Positions 1 through 9,447 are shown, numbered from the stretch's first letter. The stretch: 64,000 nt of DNA from an uncultured Ruminiclostridium sp. (GCA_910579265.1 CAJTTE010000003.1:159058-223057), one strand, 5' to 3'. Notes: generated by a model from the sequence alone, not told the origin. Numbers and translations are program-made.

Positions 1-1
1 G

Positions 2-1666
2 ATAAAAGACGCCACCTGTACCGAAGAAGGATACGGCGTCGAAGACGAGAGCCTGTCCGCCTTCCTGCGCTGCATCATATGCGAAAAAACCTTTGCCGAT
101 AAGGAAGGAACAAGAGAAATAGCCGTAACGGTCATTCCTGCCGGTCATGACGAAAGCGGCGGCTATCAGTGCGACAGCCACAGCCATAAAAAGCTCTGCA
201 AACGCTGCGGCGAAAGCATAGAGACGGGAGAACACCGCTACGATGCCGAAGGGATATGCGGGGTATGCGGATACGAAAAGCCGGACGAAAGGCCTTCCTC
301 CTGCCCCCATAACATGGTGAAGCATGAGTACTCGGCTCCATCCTGCACCGAACCGGGAACCGTTGAATATTGGAACTGTACCGTATGCCTGAAGTATTTC
401 GGTAACGAAACGGGAAGTGCGGAAATAACCGATATTCTCTCCCTGATCATCCCGGCGGCAGGCCATATAACGGAAAAAGCGGAAGGACGGCCCGCCTCCT
501 GCCATGGCGGGGGAAATCTTGAATATTACGTCTGCCGCAGCTGCGGAATGTGTTTCTTTGACGAAGCGGCGGAAAATGAGATCAAGGATATTTCCGAAAC
601 GGTGATTCCCTCCTTGCCTCACAGCTTTGAAACTCTGAAATATGACAGTCATTATCATTGGTACGGATGCTCCAACGAAGGCTGCGAAGAAAATCTCGAG
701 CCTGTGGAACACGACTATGAAATAACCGTCAATATGCCTTCATGCACGCAAAGGGGAACGATCGTATATACCTGCAAGCTTTGCGGCTATTCCAAAACGG
801 AAGTGACCTCCGAGCCCTCGGATCACAGCTATGGTACGGATTTTGAATATAACGGATCCGGCCACTGGCATATTTGCCAAAATGAAGATTGTCATGAAAC
901 GAGCGAAGCGGAATCTCACATATGGACGGCGAATGATGAAAGCTCTTCCGACGTCGGATCGATCTCCGACAACGGTGTTAAAAGCTTCGTATGCTCGGTC
1001 TGCGGAGCGATAAAAAACGAGACGCCCGATCCTCCCGCATCTGATACTGCGGCGCAAACGCCCCCGCCTGAAATCACATCGGAAAACGAAGAAAAGCCCG
1101 TGGAAGATGATCCGGTAATAAACGTAACATGGCCCGCCTGCGCAACGGTGATCTTCAATCCATACAATATGGAGCTCGGCATAACTGAAAAATCCGACGG
1201 CGAATTGACTCTGGACAAAAATCCGGAACCGGGCTCCGCCGTTTCCGGAAATATAATTTCACCGGAAATGACCATCGTCAACAACGGAAGCTCAAAAATA
1301 GCCATTAATGTGACGGGATACGCTTCCGCCGTGATAAAGAACGGAAATGTAAGCGAGGATATACCCTTTGTCGGCAATTTGCCCGACGGAGAAGGCGGTA
1401 TCGAAAACAACGCCGTTTTACTGTGGATCGAAGCGAAGGGATCCGGAGGTTATCTGAACTCCTATAACGATATAAACGGGTGTCAGCTGCTCCTCGGAAA
1501 AACGCCTGCCTCAAAAACCCTGATGACGATCGAAAAAGGCGGCGCCGTAGGAAAACTTCAGATCAAGGGTGAGATACCGTATTCCGCCGGTGTAAACTGG
1601 GAAGCATTGTCCGCTTACGGAAAAATCGATGTGGTTATCGCCTTTGAAGCCGTTTTGACGGAGTGA
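2..1666 (+). CDS. Cys-rich repeat surface protein, 5' partial
   Basis: The frame is open from the first bases of the window to a TGA at 1664-1666, so the gene starts upstream; 554 residues are visible. The first ~340 residues are a run of imperfect repeats containing CxxC pairs with spaced Cys/His (for example YxCxxC, HWYGCSNEGC and GHWHICQNEDC), which look like small zinc-ribbon-type or disulfide modules. A Pro/Glu-rich linker (about nt 1020-1120) separates them from a ~180-residue C-terminal domain rich in beta-strand-forming residues with an NPYNMELG...IISPEMTIVNN pattern. Proteins of this style are usually secreted in Clostridia, but the N-terminus that would carry the signal peptide is outside the window. 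No sortase motif or dockerin is seen at the C-terminus. The function is unknown. Confidence 0.8.
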   Translation: MKDATCTEEGYGVEDESLSAFLRCIICEKTFADKEGTREIAVTVIPAGHDESGGYQCDSHSHKKLCKRCGESIETGEHRYDAEGICGVCGYEKPDERPSSCPHNMVKHEYSAPSCTEPGTVEYWNCTVCLKYFGNETGSAEITDILSLIIPAAGHITEKAEGRPASCHGGGNLEYYVCRSCGMCFFDEAAENEIKDISETVIPSLPHSFETLKYDSHYHWYGCSNEGCEENLEPVEHDYEITVNMPSCTQRGTIVYTCKLCGYSKTEVTSEPSDHSYGTDFEYNGSGHWHICQNEDCHETSEAESHIWTANDESSSDVGSISDNGVKSFVCSVCGAIKNETPDPPASDTAAQTPPPEITSENEEKPVEDDPVINVTWPACATVIFNPYNMELGITEKSDGELTLDKNPEPGSAVSGNIISPEMTIVNNGSSKIAINVTGYASAVIKNGNVSEDIPFVGNLPDGEGGIENNAVLLWIEAKGSGGYLNSYNDINGCQLLLGKTPASKTLMTIEKGGAVGKLQIKGEIPYSAGVNWEALSAYGKIDVVIAFEAVLTE

Positions 1667-2204
1667 CGGAATACTTGATTCGGCATTTTCAGGCAATAAC
1701 GAGGATTGCGCGGCCGGATCGGTTTTTTCGAAAAGCCGCTTTGTGCTTGCTTACATATGCGCCTCACCAAAACGGATATCCCGCGCCGCAACGGATGCCG
1801 CAGCACCGTTATTGTCGGCAGCACCGGTAAAATCCGGGTCTTTCGTAAGATAACGGAAAAACCTCCGTACTAAAGACTGTCGGAATGTGTAGTTTTTGCC
1901 GTCCGAATGATGTTAGCATTTCTTTGACTAAAGCTTGTTTGAAAATAAAGGAAATGACGGATTTTTGATTCCAAATGGTCAGCTTCAAGGAAAAAACGCA
2001 GTCAACCCGTCGCTTGACGAGGCTTTTTGACACAGAGGATGACCCTTTGGGAGCGAAAAGACGACGTTTCCGATTTTTCAAACAGGCCTTGATGCCGTGC
2101 GGTCGTTTTATCATGCCTTGCGGCGAACCCCGTATTTTTCTCTTTACGCGTATGATGTTTAACCGGTCTTTTCGAAAAACATGAAACTCTTATAAAAATA
2201 TAAG
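1667..2204. other. intergenic, no gene recognised
   Basis: About 540 bases without a supportable gene. Short open frames exist on both strands but have no ribosome binding site and resemble no family I know. Composition is similar to the surroundings. Confidence 0.5.
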
Positions 2205-2250
2205 CAAAATTCCCCCGCAGGCCCATCGGCCGTGGCAGGGGGAATTTTTT
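2205..2250. terminator. bidirectional intrinsic terminator
   Basis: AATTCCCCC on the left pairs with GGGGGAATT on the right around a GC-rich loop, with an A-run before and a T-run after. It can end transcription from both directions. Confidence 0.7.
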
Positions 2251-2295
2251 ATCGGTTTTATATCAGCACTCAATTTAAAATTTCTTGTGATAAGC

Positions 2296-2328
2296 GGACC
2301 CGCGCTTTAAAAGGCGGGATCTTTTTTA
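2296..2328 (+). terminator. intrinsic terminator
   Basis: The stem GACCCGC / GCGGGATC is followed directly by six T on the plus strand. Confidence 0.6.
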
Positions 2329-2429
2329 ATACTGTTTTACCGGAATATGATTATTCGTTTGCGTCTGTAAAAAACGGAAATTAAAATTCCTCATCATTTC
2401 AGCAAAAAACAATATTTCCGGATAAGCCG

Positions 2430-2837
2430 TTACTTTCTTCTGCGTGCGGCCATGGCAGTAAGACCGGCAGCCGCAGCGCCAAGAGCGGTAAATCCTATTG
2501 CTACACCTGTTCCGGGGTTGTTCTGACCTGCGTTGCCTACGATGGATGTGGTAGTTACCTCAATAACGGTGGTTTCGACCGCGCTGGTCAGATCGGCAGA
2601 TGTGGACTCGTCGGGAGAAACCTCAGTAACGGAACTGTCGGCAGTATCGGCGGGAACGTCGCCTGTTCCGGTTCCGTTATCGCCGCCCAGGATATCGCCT
2701 GCGGCGTCTCCTGCCCCGTCGATTATATCTTCCGCGCCGCTCTCAACTCCGTCTACAATATCTCCGACCGCAAAAGCAGAAGTGCTTAAAGCCAGAGCCG
2801 CAACGGAAACAGCCAGGATATATCTTATTTTTTTCAT
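2430..2837 (-). CDS. small secreted protein with NPGTG sortase-like anchor
   Basis: The product is 135 residues. It begins with a signal peptide (MKKIRYILAVSVAALALSTSAFA). The middle is an Asp/Gly/Thr/Ser-rich, low-complexity segment. The C-terminus has the layout of a cell-wall sorting signal: NPGTG near residue 107, a hydrophobic stretch rich in Ala/Gly, and a positively charged RRRK tail. NPxTG-type signals are used by some sortases instead of LPXTG; no sortase gene lies in this window. A good ribosome binding site (AAAGGAAAGG and AAGGAA) precedes the ATG. It is probably a small surface-displayed stalk protein; the role is unknown. Confidence 0.75.
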   Translation of the reverse strand: MKKIRYILAVSVAALALSTSAFAVGDIVDGVESGAEDIIDGAGDAAGDILGGDNGTGTGDVPADTADSSVTEVSPDESTSADLTSAVETTVIEVTTTSIVGNAGQNNPGTGVAIGFTALGAAAAGLTAMAARRRK

Positions 2838-3169
2838 TTTCCTTACCTTTCCTTTCTGATTGAATATGTCCGCGCTTTTTTATTATAGCGCGGCGCGGCA
2901 GTTTGAAAAAATCTAAAAAAAGATCCCTTCAAAATGCCTTTTTTCGGTATTGGGATAAAAACTCCCGATACTATTATCTGAAAGAAAAAGAATAATATAA
3001 GTGAAAAAATAAAACGGGAAAATATGGCAAAAAAATAAATAAACCGACCGTTCTTCAAAAATAAAAAATAAAAATATGAATTATCGTCTTAAGGATAAGG
3101 CGTGAAGCCCTGTTTGTCACCCGGAGGCAAATAACCAGATACGCGCCGCAAAAACGGGAAAGGTTTTTG
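2838..3169. other. AT-rich intergenic
   Basis: This holds the upstream region of the small secreted protein gene and leads into a repeat element. No gene is supported. Confidence 0.5.
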
Positions 3170-3347
3170 TAAGGCAATACCGCACAATGATTGGGTGTGA
3201 ATTGCGCAGTCAGTTTTTTCGTCAGCTTGCATAAATCGGGCGCAGGGATACTGACGTATTTCAAGGTAAATTTGTGTAAGCTGACGGAAAATATGCAAGC
3301 AAGACGCACGCAAAGCCGTCAGGCGGTCATTGTGCGGTATTGCCTTA
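3170..3347. repeat. TIR element family 1, copy 1
   Basis: A ~178-bp element with terminal inverted repeats AGGCAATACCGCACAATGA / TCATTGTGCGGTATTGCCT. Five further copies lie at 27695, 30652, 31904, 32629 and 60083. Internal conserved pieces include a GCGCAGGAATAC-like segment and TATTTCAAGG. TA dinucleotides flank the ends. It encodes no transposase; open frames read through it (with ...GILTYFK...LCKLTE.MQA...) recur only because the DNA is repeated. Confidence 0.85.
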
Positions 3348-3380
3348 AAAAGGCGCCTTCTGCGTTTGAACAGAAGGCGC
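3347..3380 (-). terminator. terminator of the rel-MBL-zinc ribbon operon
   Basis: GCGCCTTCTG pairs with CAGAAGGCGC; read on the minus strand the stem is followed by CCTTTTT. It directly abuts the end of the family 1 element. Confidence 0.7.
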
Positions 3381-3398
3381 GCCGTAATATGTCCTTTT

Positions 3399-3806
3399 TT
3401 ATTCCGCTGAGGGGATATTCATTTCGTTTTCATTTTCGTTGACCCCCTCAACCTCCGCGGCAAGCCTTCTGCCGCAGTGGGAGCAGTATGCGTTTTTAAG
3501 CTTAAGTGTTCTGCCGCACTGCGGGCAGTGCATAAGGCCCATTATGTCGTCTATTCTTCTTTCGAGCGCCGCTATTCTCTTACGAGTACCGTCTATCTGA
3601 ACCGTCATAGCCGCAATTTCCTCGGTATCCTCGTTACCGTTCTTGCACATAAGATAAACCGCCGCGCCCAGCTCGCGGTACTGTCCGGCCAAAAGCTTTT
3701 TCAATGCGGCGCTGGAAAGCTTCAGCATCGAAACTCTGTAGCCCTCGTCGGCTTTTTTGATGGCTGCTTCGGTAATTTCTCTGATAGTCTCAAAAATCTC
3801 CGTCAT
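3399..3806 (-). CDS. zinc-ribbon protein
   Basis: I place the start at the ATG at 3806 (MTEIFETIREITEAAIKKADEG), because AAGGAAGG lies just upstream; the longer open frame back to 3914 is not needed. The 135-residue product has an N-terminal helical region, a likely coiled segment (TRKRIAALERRIDDIMGL), and a C-terminal double zinc-binding motif CPQCGRTL...YCSHCGRRL of the zinc_ribbon_2 type, ending in an acidic tail. It follows the metallo-hydrolase gene by 47 bases and probably shares its transcript with rel. The function is unknown; such proteins are often small regulators or adaptors. Confidence 0.75.
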   Translation of the reverse strand: MTEIFETIREITEAAIKKADEGYRVSMLKLSSAALKKLLAGQYRELGAAVYLMCKNGNEDTEEIAAMTVQIDGTRKRIAALERRIDDIMGLMHCPQCGRTLKLKNAYCSHCGRRLAAEVEGVNENENEMNIPSAE

Positions 3807-3853
3807 TATTTGTAACCTTCCTTTCAAAATTCGGCGCAGCCGAAATTGTTTGT

Positions 3854-4468
3854 TCAAAAATAAGGGTTGCACTCCTTCTCGCGTGAAAGCGTGCTTTCCT
3901 CGCCGTGCCCGCAATAAAGCCTGTAATCGCCCTCAAGCTCCTTAAGCCTTTTGATGCTGCTTCTCTGTTGCGATGCATCTCCCGAATACAGATCCGTCCT
4001 GCCTACCGAGCCTTTGAAAACGGTATCGCCGGTAAACATGATCCCGTCGCCCACATAACATACGCTGCCCCTGCTGTGACCGGGAGTTGCCATGACCGTC
4101 AGCTTCTCGTCTCCCAGAAAAATCTCCTGCCCCTCCTCCAGAAGCACGTCGGCAGCGGTGGGATTAAAAGGGATAAAGGGCGCCAAAAACGCTCCGGATT
4201 TTCTTATATCTGAAAGCATACATTCATCCTGGCGGCCGATATAAACCTTTGCCCCGTAACGCTCCCTAAGAAACTGCACCGCTCCCGTATGATCAAAATG
4301 CCCGTGAGTAAGCAGTATGTCGGTAAGTCTTACGCCCATTGCGTCAATACGTGAAGCAATTGCTTCGCCTTCTGCTCCCGGATCGACAACCGCCGCCTTA
4401 TCTCCCCCGAATTCTATGATAAAGCAGTTTTCCGAAAGCTCGCCTACGCTAAGCGCCGTAATCCTCAT
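3854..4468 (-). CDS. MBL-fold metallo-hydrolase, glyoxalase II-like
   Basis: The product is 204 residues and covers a complete metallo-beta-lactamase fold. The metal-binding motif THGHFDH is at residues 54-60, followed by the downstream His in ATPGHSRGS, the Asp in FTGDTVFKGSVGR, and a C-terminal GHGEES. The FTGDTLF-like segment and the GHG end match the YcbL/glyoxalase II-like subgroup, which hydrolyses thioesters such as S-lactoylglutathione; the substrate here is not known. The start lies two bases after the rel stop codon, so the two genes are almost certainly cotranscribed, an arrangement common in Clostridia. Confidence 0.9.
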   Translation of the reverse strand: MRITALSVGELSENCFIIEFGGDKAAVVDPGAEGEAIASRIDAMGVRLTDILLTHGHFDHTGAVQFLRERYGAKVYIGRQDECMLSDIRKSGAFLAPFIPFNPTAADVLLEEGQEIFLGDEKLTVMATPGHSRGSVCYVGDGIMFTGDTVFKGSVGRTDLYSGDASQQRSSIKRLKELEGDYRLYCGHGEESTLSREKECNPYF

Positions 4469-4470
4469 AA

Positions 4471-6657
4471 CTATTTACCTGTCCTCTCTACGGTGACGAC
4501 TCCCTCGATCTTCTTGAGCTTGACCACCAGATTCTTAAGCTGTTCTACTCCGCCTATCTCTAAAGTGACCGAGATGCTTGCATTCCCGTTTTTTAAATTG
4601 TGAGCATTGATTTCATGGATAGGTATGCGGCTTGCCGAAATAGCTGTGGTAATATCCGCAATAAGCGAGTTCCTATCCTGAGCGACTATATCAAGTATGG
4701 CTTCATATATGGCTTTGGCGCTTGCGGCCCACTTAACGCTGATCCATCTTTCGCTGTTAGCCGGATTGCTCTGCTGCTCGGTAACGTTTTTGCAGTCCAG
4801 CTTGTGTACCGAAACCCCGAAGCCCCTTGTGACAAATCCTATTATATCATCTCCGGGAAGCGGATTGCAGCAGCGCGCAAATCTGACGTCGCATCCTTCG
4901 ATACCGTCCACGATAACTCCGCTGCTCTGTTTTCGCGCTATGTTATCGCTGATTGTATCGGAAATATTTATCTGAACCGGTTCCTCGGGCGGTTTCTGAA
5001 GCTTGAGATATTCCTCCTTTGTTTTCTGCATTATCTTGCTTAATGCAACTCCGCCATATCCTATGGCGGCATAGAAATCGTCCACATTGTCAAAATGCTG
5101 CCGCTTTGCCACCTGAAGAAGAAATTCGTCGTCCGGAACGATGCTGTTTCTCCGAAGCTCTGCATCAAAAGCGGTCTTGCCTCTTGTTATATTCTCCGCC
5201 CGGCATTCACGCTTGAACCAGGATCTGATCTTCGCCTTAGCCTCATTGGTTTTGGCTATATCGAGCCAGTGCCTGTTAGGCCCGTAATTAGGGCTGTTTG
5301 TGGTCATAACTTCGACTATATCACCGGTTTTAAGCTGATAATCGAAAGTAGCCATTCTTCCGCCTACCTTGGCTCCCGTCATCCTGTTTCCTACCTGAGT
5401 ATGGATGGCATATGCGAAATCAATGACGGTAGAGCCGAGCGGAAGCGTTATAACGTCGCCCTTGGGCGTAAACACATAGACGTCGTCGGGAGCGAGATCT
5501 ACCTTGACCGCCTCGGCTATCTGTTCAACGTCGTCCGCCTCCTGCTGCTGATCGAGGATCTGTCTGATCCAGTCAAAGCGCTGTTCGCCCGCGACCTTCT
5601 TCCCGCCGATACCCGCCTTGTATTTCCAGTGGGCGGCGATTCCGTACTGAGCCGTGTTATGCATCTCGAATGTACGTATCTGCACCTCGAAAGGTATCCC
5701 CTCTCTTCCTATGACCGTGGTATGAAGAGACTGATACCGGTTAGGCTTGGGTGTGGCGATATAATCCTTAAAACGGTAAGGGATGGGACGGAACATATCA
5801 TGGATCACGCCCAGAACATTGTAGCATTCAACTATGGAATGAACGATTACCCTGACCGCATATATATCATATATTTCATCCAGGTTTTTTCCCTTTACAT
5901 AAACCTTTTTGTAAATACTGTAAATGCTCTTGACCCGGCCCTCGATAACCGGAGGCGGCTGAATATCGGTTATTCTCTCTGCGATACGGCGTTTTATGGT
6001 ATCGATAAAGCTTTCGCCCTTGTCCTTGCGTGCGGCAAGTGCGCTTTCCACCTCCTTATAGCCATAAGGATCAAGATAGTAAAGAGAAACATCCTCCATT
6101 TCTTCCTTGACGTCGTTCATACCGAGACGGTGGGCTATCGGCGCATAAAAGCTCATGGTTTCGAGGGAGGTCTTTCTCTGCTTTTCCGGAGGACGGCAGG
6201 CTAAGGTACGCATATTATGAAGCCTGTCGGCAAGCTTGATAATAATCACACGTATATCCTTGCTCATCGCCATAAGGATCTTACGGATATTTTCCGCATG
6301 CTGCTCCTCTTTTGTATTAAGCGGTACCTGACCGATCTTTGTCACTCCGTCCACCATAAGCGCAACGTCTTCGCCGAATTTTCTGCGTATGGTATCCAGC
6401 TCCACGCCGGTATCCTCCACCACGTCGTGCAGCAGCGCCGCACAAATGGTATCCGTATCCATACACATTTCAAGAAGGATATAAGCCACTGCCACCGGAT
6501 GTGAAATATAAGGCTCTCCGCTGGTCCGGACCTGTCCTTTGTGAGCATTTTCGGCGAATTCATAAGCCGTCTGTATCTTCTCCGGATCATATTGCTTATC
6601 TCCGCTGCGAATGCGCTGCATAAGCATTTCTATAGTATATACCATCCATGCCTCCAA
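4471..6657 (-). CDS. rel: bifunctional (p)ppGpp synthetase/hydrolase Rel
   Basis: This 728-residue long RSH protein makes and degrades the stringent-response alarmone. The N-terminal HD hydrolase has H53, HD at 77-78 and the EDT that follows. The synthetase domain (about 235-345) contains RFKDYIATPKPNRYQSLHTTV; the RFKD form at 295-298 is typical of bifunctional Rel rather than synthetase-only RelA. A TGS domain starts near 390 (VYVFTPKGD), a Cys-containing RIS/zinc-finger region is at about 600-640 (RFARCCNPLPGDDIIGF), and a C-terminal ACT domain ends the protein. All parts look intact. An alternative start is Met5 (MVYTIEML, 6645), which is closer to the usual N-terminus. It leads the operon with the MBL hydrolase and zinc-ribbon genes. 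Confidence 0.96.
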   Translation of the reverse strand: MEAWMVYTIEMLMQRIRSGDKQYDPEKIQTAYEFAENAHKGQVRTSGEPYISHPVAVAYILLEMCMDTDTICAALLHDVVEDTGVELDTIRRKFGEDVALMVDGVTKIGQVPLNTKEEQHAENIRKILMAMSKDIRVIIIKLADRLHNMRTLACRPPEKQRKTSLETMSFYAPIAHRLGMNDVKEEMEDVSLYYLDPYGYKEVESALAARKDKGESFIDTIKRRIAERITDIQPPPVIEGRVKSIYSIYKKVYVKGKNLDEIYDIYAVRVIVHSIVECYNVLGVIHDMFRPIPYRFKDYIATPKPNRYQSLHTTVIGREGIPFEVQIRTFEMHNTAQYGIAAHWKYKAGIGGKKVAGEQRFDWIRQILDQQQEADDVEQIAEAVKVDLAPDDVYVFTPKGDVITLPLGSTVIDFAYAIHTQVGNRMTGAKVGGRMATFDYQLKTGDIVEVMTTNSPNYGPNRHWLDIAKTNEAKAKIRSWFKRECRAENITRGKTAFDAELRRNSIVPDDEFLLQVAKRQHFDNVDDFYAAIGYGGVALSKIMQKTKEEYLKLQKPPEEPVQINISDTISDNIARKQSSGVIVDGIEGCDVRFARCCNPLPGDDIIGFVTRGFGVSVHKLDCKNVTEQQSNPANSERWISVKWAASAKAIYEAILDIVAQDRNSLIADITTAISASRIPIHEINAHNLKNGNASISVTLEIGGVEQLKNLVVKLKKIEGVVTVERTGK

Positions 6658-7325
6658 AAATCAAATAGGAATTATAGCGTTCACATAAAAACGATATGCG
6701 GATCTTCGAGCATAATCTTGCCGTAGATGAGACAATTTTTTTGCAGGAATACTATGTATTTCAAAGTATTTCAAAAAATTTCAACTAATTATTAGGAAAG
6801 ATTTACCGAAAAGCGGTGTGTCGGACGTTATGCAGACACGCTCTAATACCTGATATAACGCGCTGCTCGGATAAATGTGAAAGGTGTTGAAGAAAATCCC
6901 GGCCTTCCCGCCGCGCTTTTGCCGCTCTTTTACCGTATATGGCCGTTTCCCGTTCCCAGGATCCCCGCCTTTCGGAAACGCTTCAGTTGTCTCGGAAAAG
7001 GCCCGGCGGCTTCGATCTTTAATGACGACGTCTTAAAGTCGTTTCCGACAAAACGTCCGATCGTGCCGGAAAATCCGATCTAATACCTGCCCGCATAGGA
7101 ATGGCGTGTAACTTTTCGAGCAGATTTTACAGAAAATAAGGAAAGATTCCCCGTATCTGCCGGCGCAAGTCAAGAAATTCCGGCACAGGATGATGCGTTC
7201 GGCCATCTGCCCAAAATCGGCGCAAGGTCACGCCGACGGCAAAGCAAAGGACGAAACGCGGCACATCGGTAAAATATGCCGAAAAGACGCATGCCGTTCC
7301 TATGCGGACAGATTCTTATATCAAT
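6658..7325. other. intergenic upstream of rel
   Basis: About 670 bases with no supportable gene. The part nearest rel is its leader. It contains a segment at 6743-6766 that closely resembles the internal core of repeat families 1 and 2 (GCAGGAATAC...GTATTTCAA). Confidence 0.5.
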
Positions 7326-7368
7326 AAAAAGGAATGTCTGCCGAAAGCGTCGGCGGAAGGATTCCTTC
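7326..7368 (-). terminator. recJ terminator
   Basis: AAGGAAT...ATTCCTT with an inner TGCCGA/TCGGCG-type pairing; on the minus strand the stem is followed by TTTTT, directly after the recJ stop codon. Confidence 0.75.
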
Positions 7369-7376
7369 ATTGCCCG

Positions 7377-9404
7377 TTATGCGCCGGCAAGTCTTTCCCT
7401 TAGCGCCTTCATAAACCCGCATGTATCAAGATCAACCTTTCCGGCGACCTTGACGGTTTCTGCCGTGCCCTTGAAATGGTCGAGCCTGATAAGACCCGCG
7501 CTCTCAAAAAGATCCAGACTTATACGGAACATACAGTAGTTTATGCCTGCGGAAAACGCGGCGTCGGCGCAGGATGAAATGCTTCCGTTCTTTCTGATAA
7601 TATCATAAACCGTCATCTGAACGCTTCTGTCCGGGATAACTCTTTTAGCGAGCGAGGCCGGAACGCTTTCCCCGCGGCAGAGCTTTTCATATGCGTCCTC
7701 GGCCGCAAAAAATCTATTCTGATCGAAACCGCTGAACCTGATGTCGGACAGCTTCAGGCTTATCGAACGGTTGCCGTTGTATTCGTTTATATCCGCCGTA
7801 ACCAGCAGATCCGCCTTATCCCCGCTGCGATATCCGAAGCTTTCATAATCCGAACGAAAATTCAGCACCTTAAATTCCCGCCCTCCGAAGTCAACGTTAA
7901 AGGCAAGGTATTTCCCGTCCTTTAAAGGACGCATCGATTTTATGATACAGCCCGGCATATGTAGAAGCGGAGCAGGATTCGATACGCCGAAGGGCTGAAA
8001 AAAGTCCAGATCTTCGATATTTTTCGTATTAAGATCATCCGGATACACCGACATTTCCGCCACGCTGCTATCCTTAGGCATATCGGCGTACTTTCCCGCG
8101 GCATAGCCGTTGACCTTTTCCGTAAACTCCGTTATTTTAGACGCCTCAAGCGTAAGCCCGGCAGCTGCGGTATGTCCGCCGAATTTTATAAGGCAGTCGG
8201 AAAGCTCGGTAAGCATATCAAAAAGCGAAAAGCCTTCGATGCTCCTTGCGCTTCCTCTTGCCGTTTCTCCCTCTTCGGTAATAACGATAACCGGCTTACC
8301 GAATCTGTTAAGAAGCTTTGAAGCTACTATTCCGATGACTCCGTGACTCCAGCCCTTCCCGCTTATTACGACTATTCTTGATTTTATAAGCAGCGGATCT
8401 TCATTTATTTTTACGCTTATTTCCTCAAGTATTCTTTTTTCCTCGTCCTGCCTCTTCATATTGAGCAGCGTAAGATTTTCAGCCATTTTATCATACATTT
8501 TCGGATTATCGGACAAAAAGAGTTCCGCCGCTTCTTTGGCGTGCGAAAACCGTCCCGCCGCATTTATACGCGGACACAAGGTAAATGCCGCCGTAACCGA
8601 AGAAACCTCGTCGTCCTCGTCGATGCCGCACTGTCTGAGCAGTGAATGAAGTCCTCCGTTTTCGGTTACCGAAAGGCTTGAAAGACCGCTTCTTACTATG
8701 ACCCTGTTCTCTCCTGTAAGAGGAACTAAATCTCCTACCGTTCCGATCGCCGCAAAATCTCCCCAGTTTTCAAGCACGCTCTGAATATCGCCTTCAAGGG
8801 CCATTACCAGCTTAAGCGCTACTCCGCAGCCTGCAAGCTCCTTACATCCGCTGAGATCATCTATCCGGTGAGGATCGACAACGGCTCTGGCCTGAGGAAG
8901 TATATCAGGGACCTGATGATGATCGGTAATAACAAGCTCCATACCCTTACTGCGGATATAATCCGCCTCTTTAACTGCGGATATACCGTTATCAACGGTC
9001 ACTATAAGCCTTGTACCCGATTCGCATATACGGTCGATGGCGCTGAGGTTAAGACCGTATCCCTCCTCCCGGGAAGGAATATACCAGTCAGCCTCCGCTC
9101 CTATAGCCTCCAGATACCCGTACAGTATTACGGTAGCCGTAACTCCGTCACAGTCATAGTCGCCGTAAACGGTTATCTTATCTCCGTTGTCAACCGCCTC
9201 GTTGATAGCCTCGACGGCCTTATCCATATCCGCTATTTCAAAGGGCGAGCTGATTTCATCGTTGTTGAAAAAACTATCCGCTTCCTCTCTTGACGATATG
9301 CCTCTGTTTAAAAGCAGCCTTGCGGCAAATTCGCTGATACCGCACTCCTTCGCCAGTTCTTTGACGGTCTCGGGATCCTGCTTTCTTATACTCCATTTTT
9401 TCAT
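7377..9404 (-). CDS. recJ: single-stranded-DNA exonuclease RecJ
   Basis: The 675-residue product degrades single-stranded DNA 5' to 3' during recombinational and mismatch repair. DHH-family metal-binding motifs are visible in order: VYGDYDCDGVTATV (residues 79-92), TVDNGIS, the signature DHH at 161-163, and DHHA1-type GGHTAAAG near residue 395. An OB-like region follows, and the last ~110 residues form an extra C-terminal domain. The length is longer than E. coli RecJ but usual for Firmicutes forms. It is a single-gene unit with its own consensus promoter and terminator. Confidence 0.95.
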   Translation of the reverse strand: MKKWSIRKQDPETVKELAKECGISEFAARLLLNRGISSREEADSFFNNDEISSPFEIADMDKAVEAINEAVDNGDKITVYGDYDCDGVTATVILYGYLEAIGAEADWYIPSREEGYGLNLSAIDRICESGTRLIVTVDNGISAVKEADYIRSKGMELVITDHHQVPDILPQARAVVDPHRIDDLSGCKELAGCGVALKLVMALEGDIQSVLENWGDFAAIGTVGDLVPLTGENRVIVRSGLSSLSVTENGGLHSLLRQCGIDEDDEVSSVTAAFTLCPRINAAGRFSHAKEAAELFLSDNPKMYDKMAENLTLLNMKRQDEEKRILEEISVKINEDPLLIKSRIVVISGKGWSHGVIGIVASKLLNRFGKPVIVITEEGETARGSARSIEGFSLFDMLTELSDCLIKFGGHTAAAGLTLEASKITEFTEKVNGYAAGKYADMPKDSSVAEMSVYPDDLNTKNIEDLDFFQPFGVSNPAPLLHMPGCIIKSMRPLKDGKYLAFNVDFGGREFKVLNFRSDYESFGYRSGDKADLLVTADINEYNGNRSISLKLSDIRFSGFDQNRFFAAEDAYEKLCRGESVPASLAKRVIPDRSVQMTVYDIIRKNGSISSCADAAFSAGINYCMFRISLDLFESAGLIRLDHFKGTAETVKVAGKVDLDTCGFMKALRERLAGA

Positions 9405-9447
9405 GCTTAAACCCGTTCCAATATTTTTTACATTCTTATCCGATCAT

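Noticed and set aside
5095..6204. 369-codon plus-strand frame opposite rel
   Set aside because: It lies wholly inside the intact rel gene on the other strand and matches no family; it is a shadow frame.
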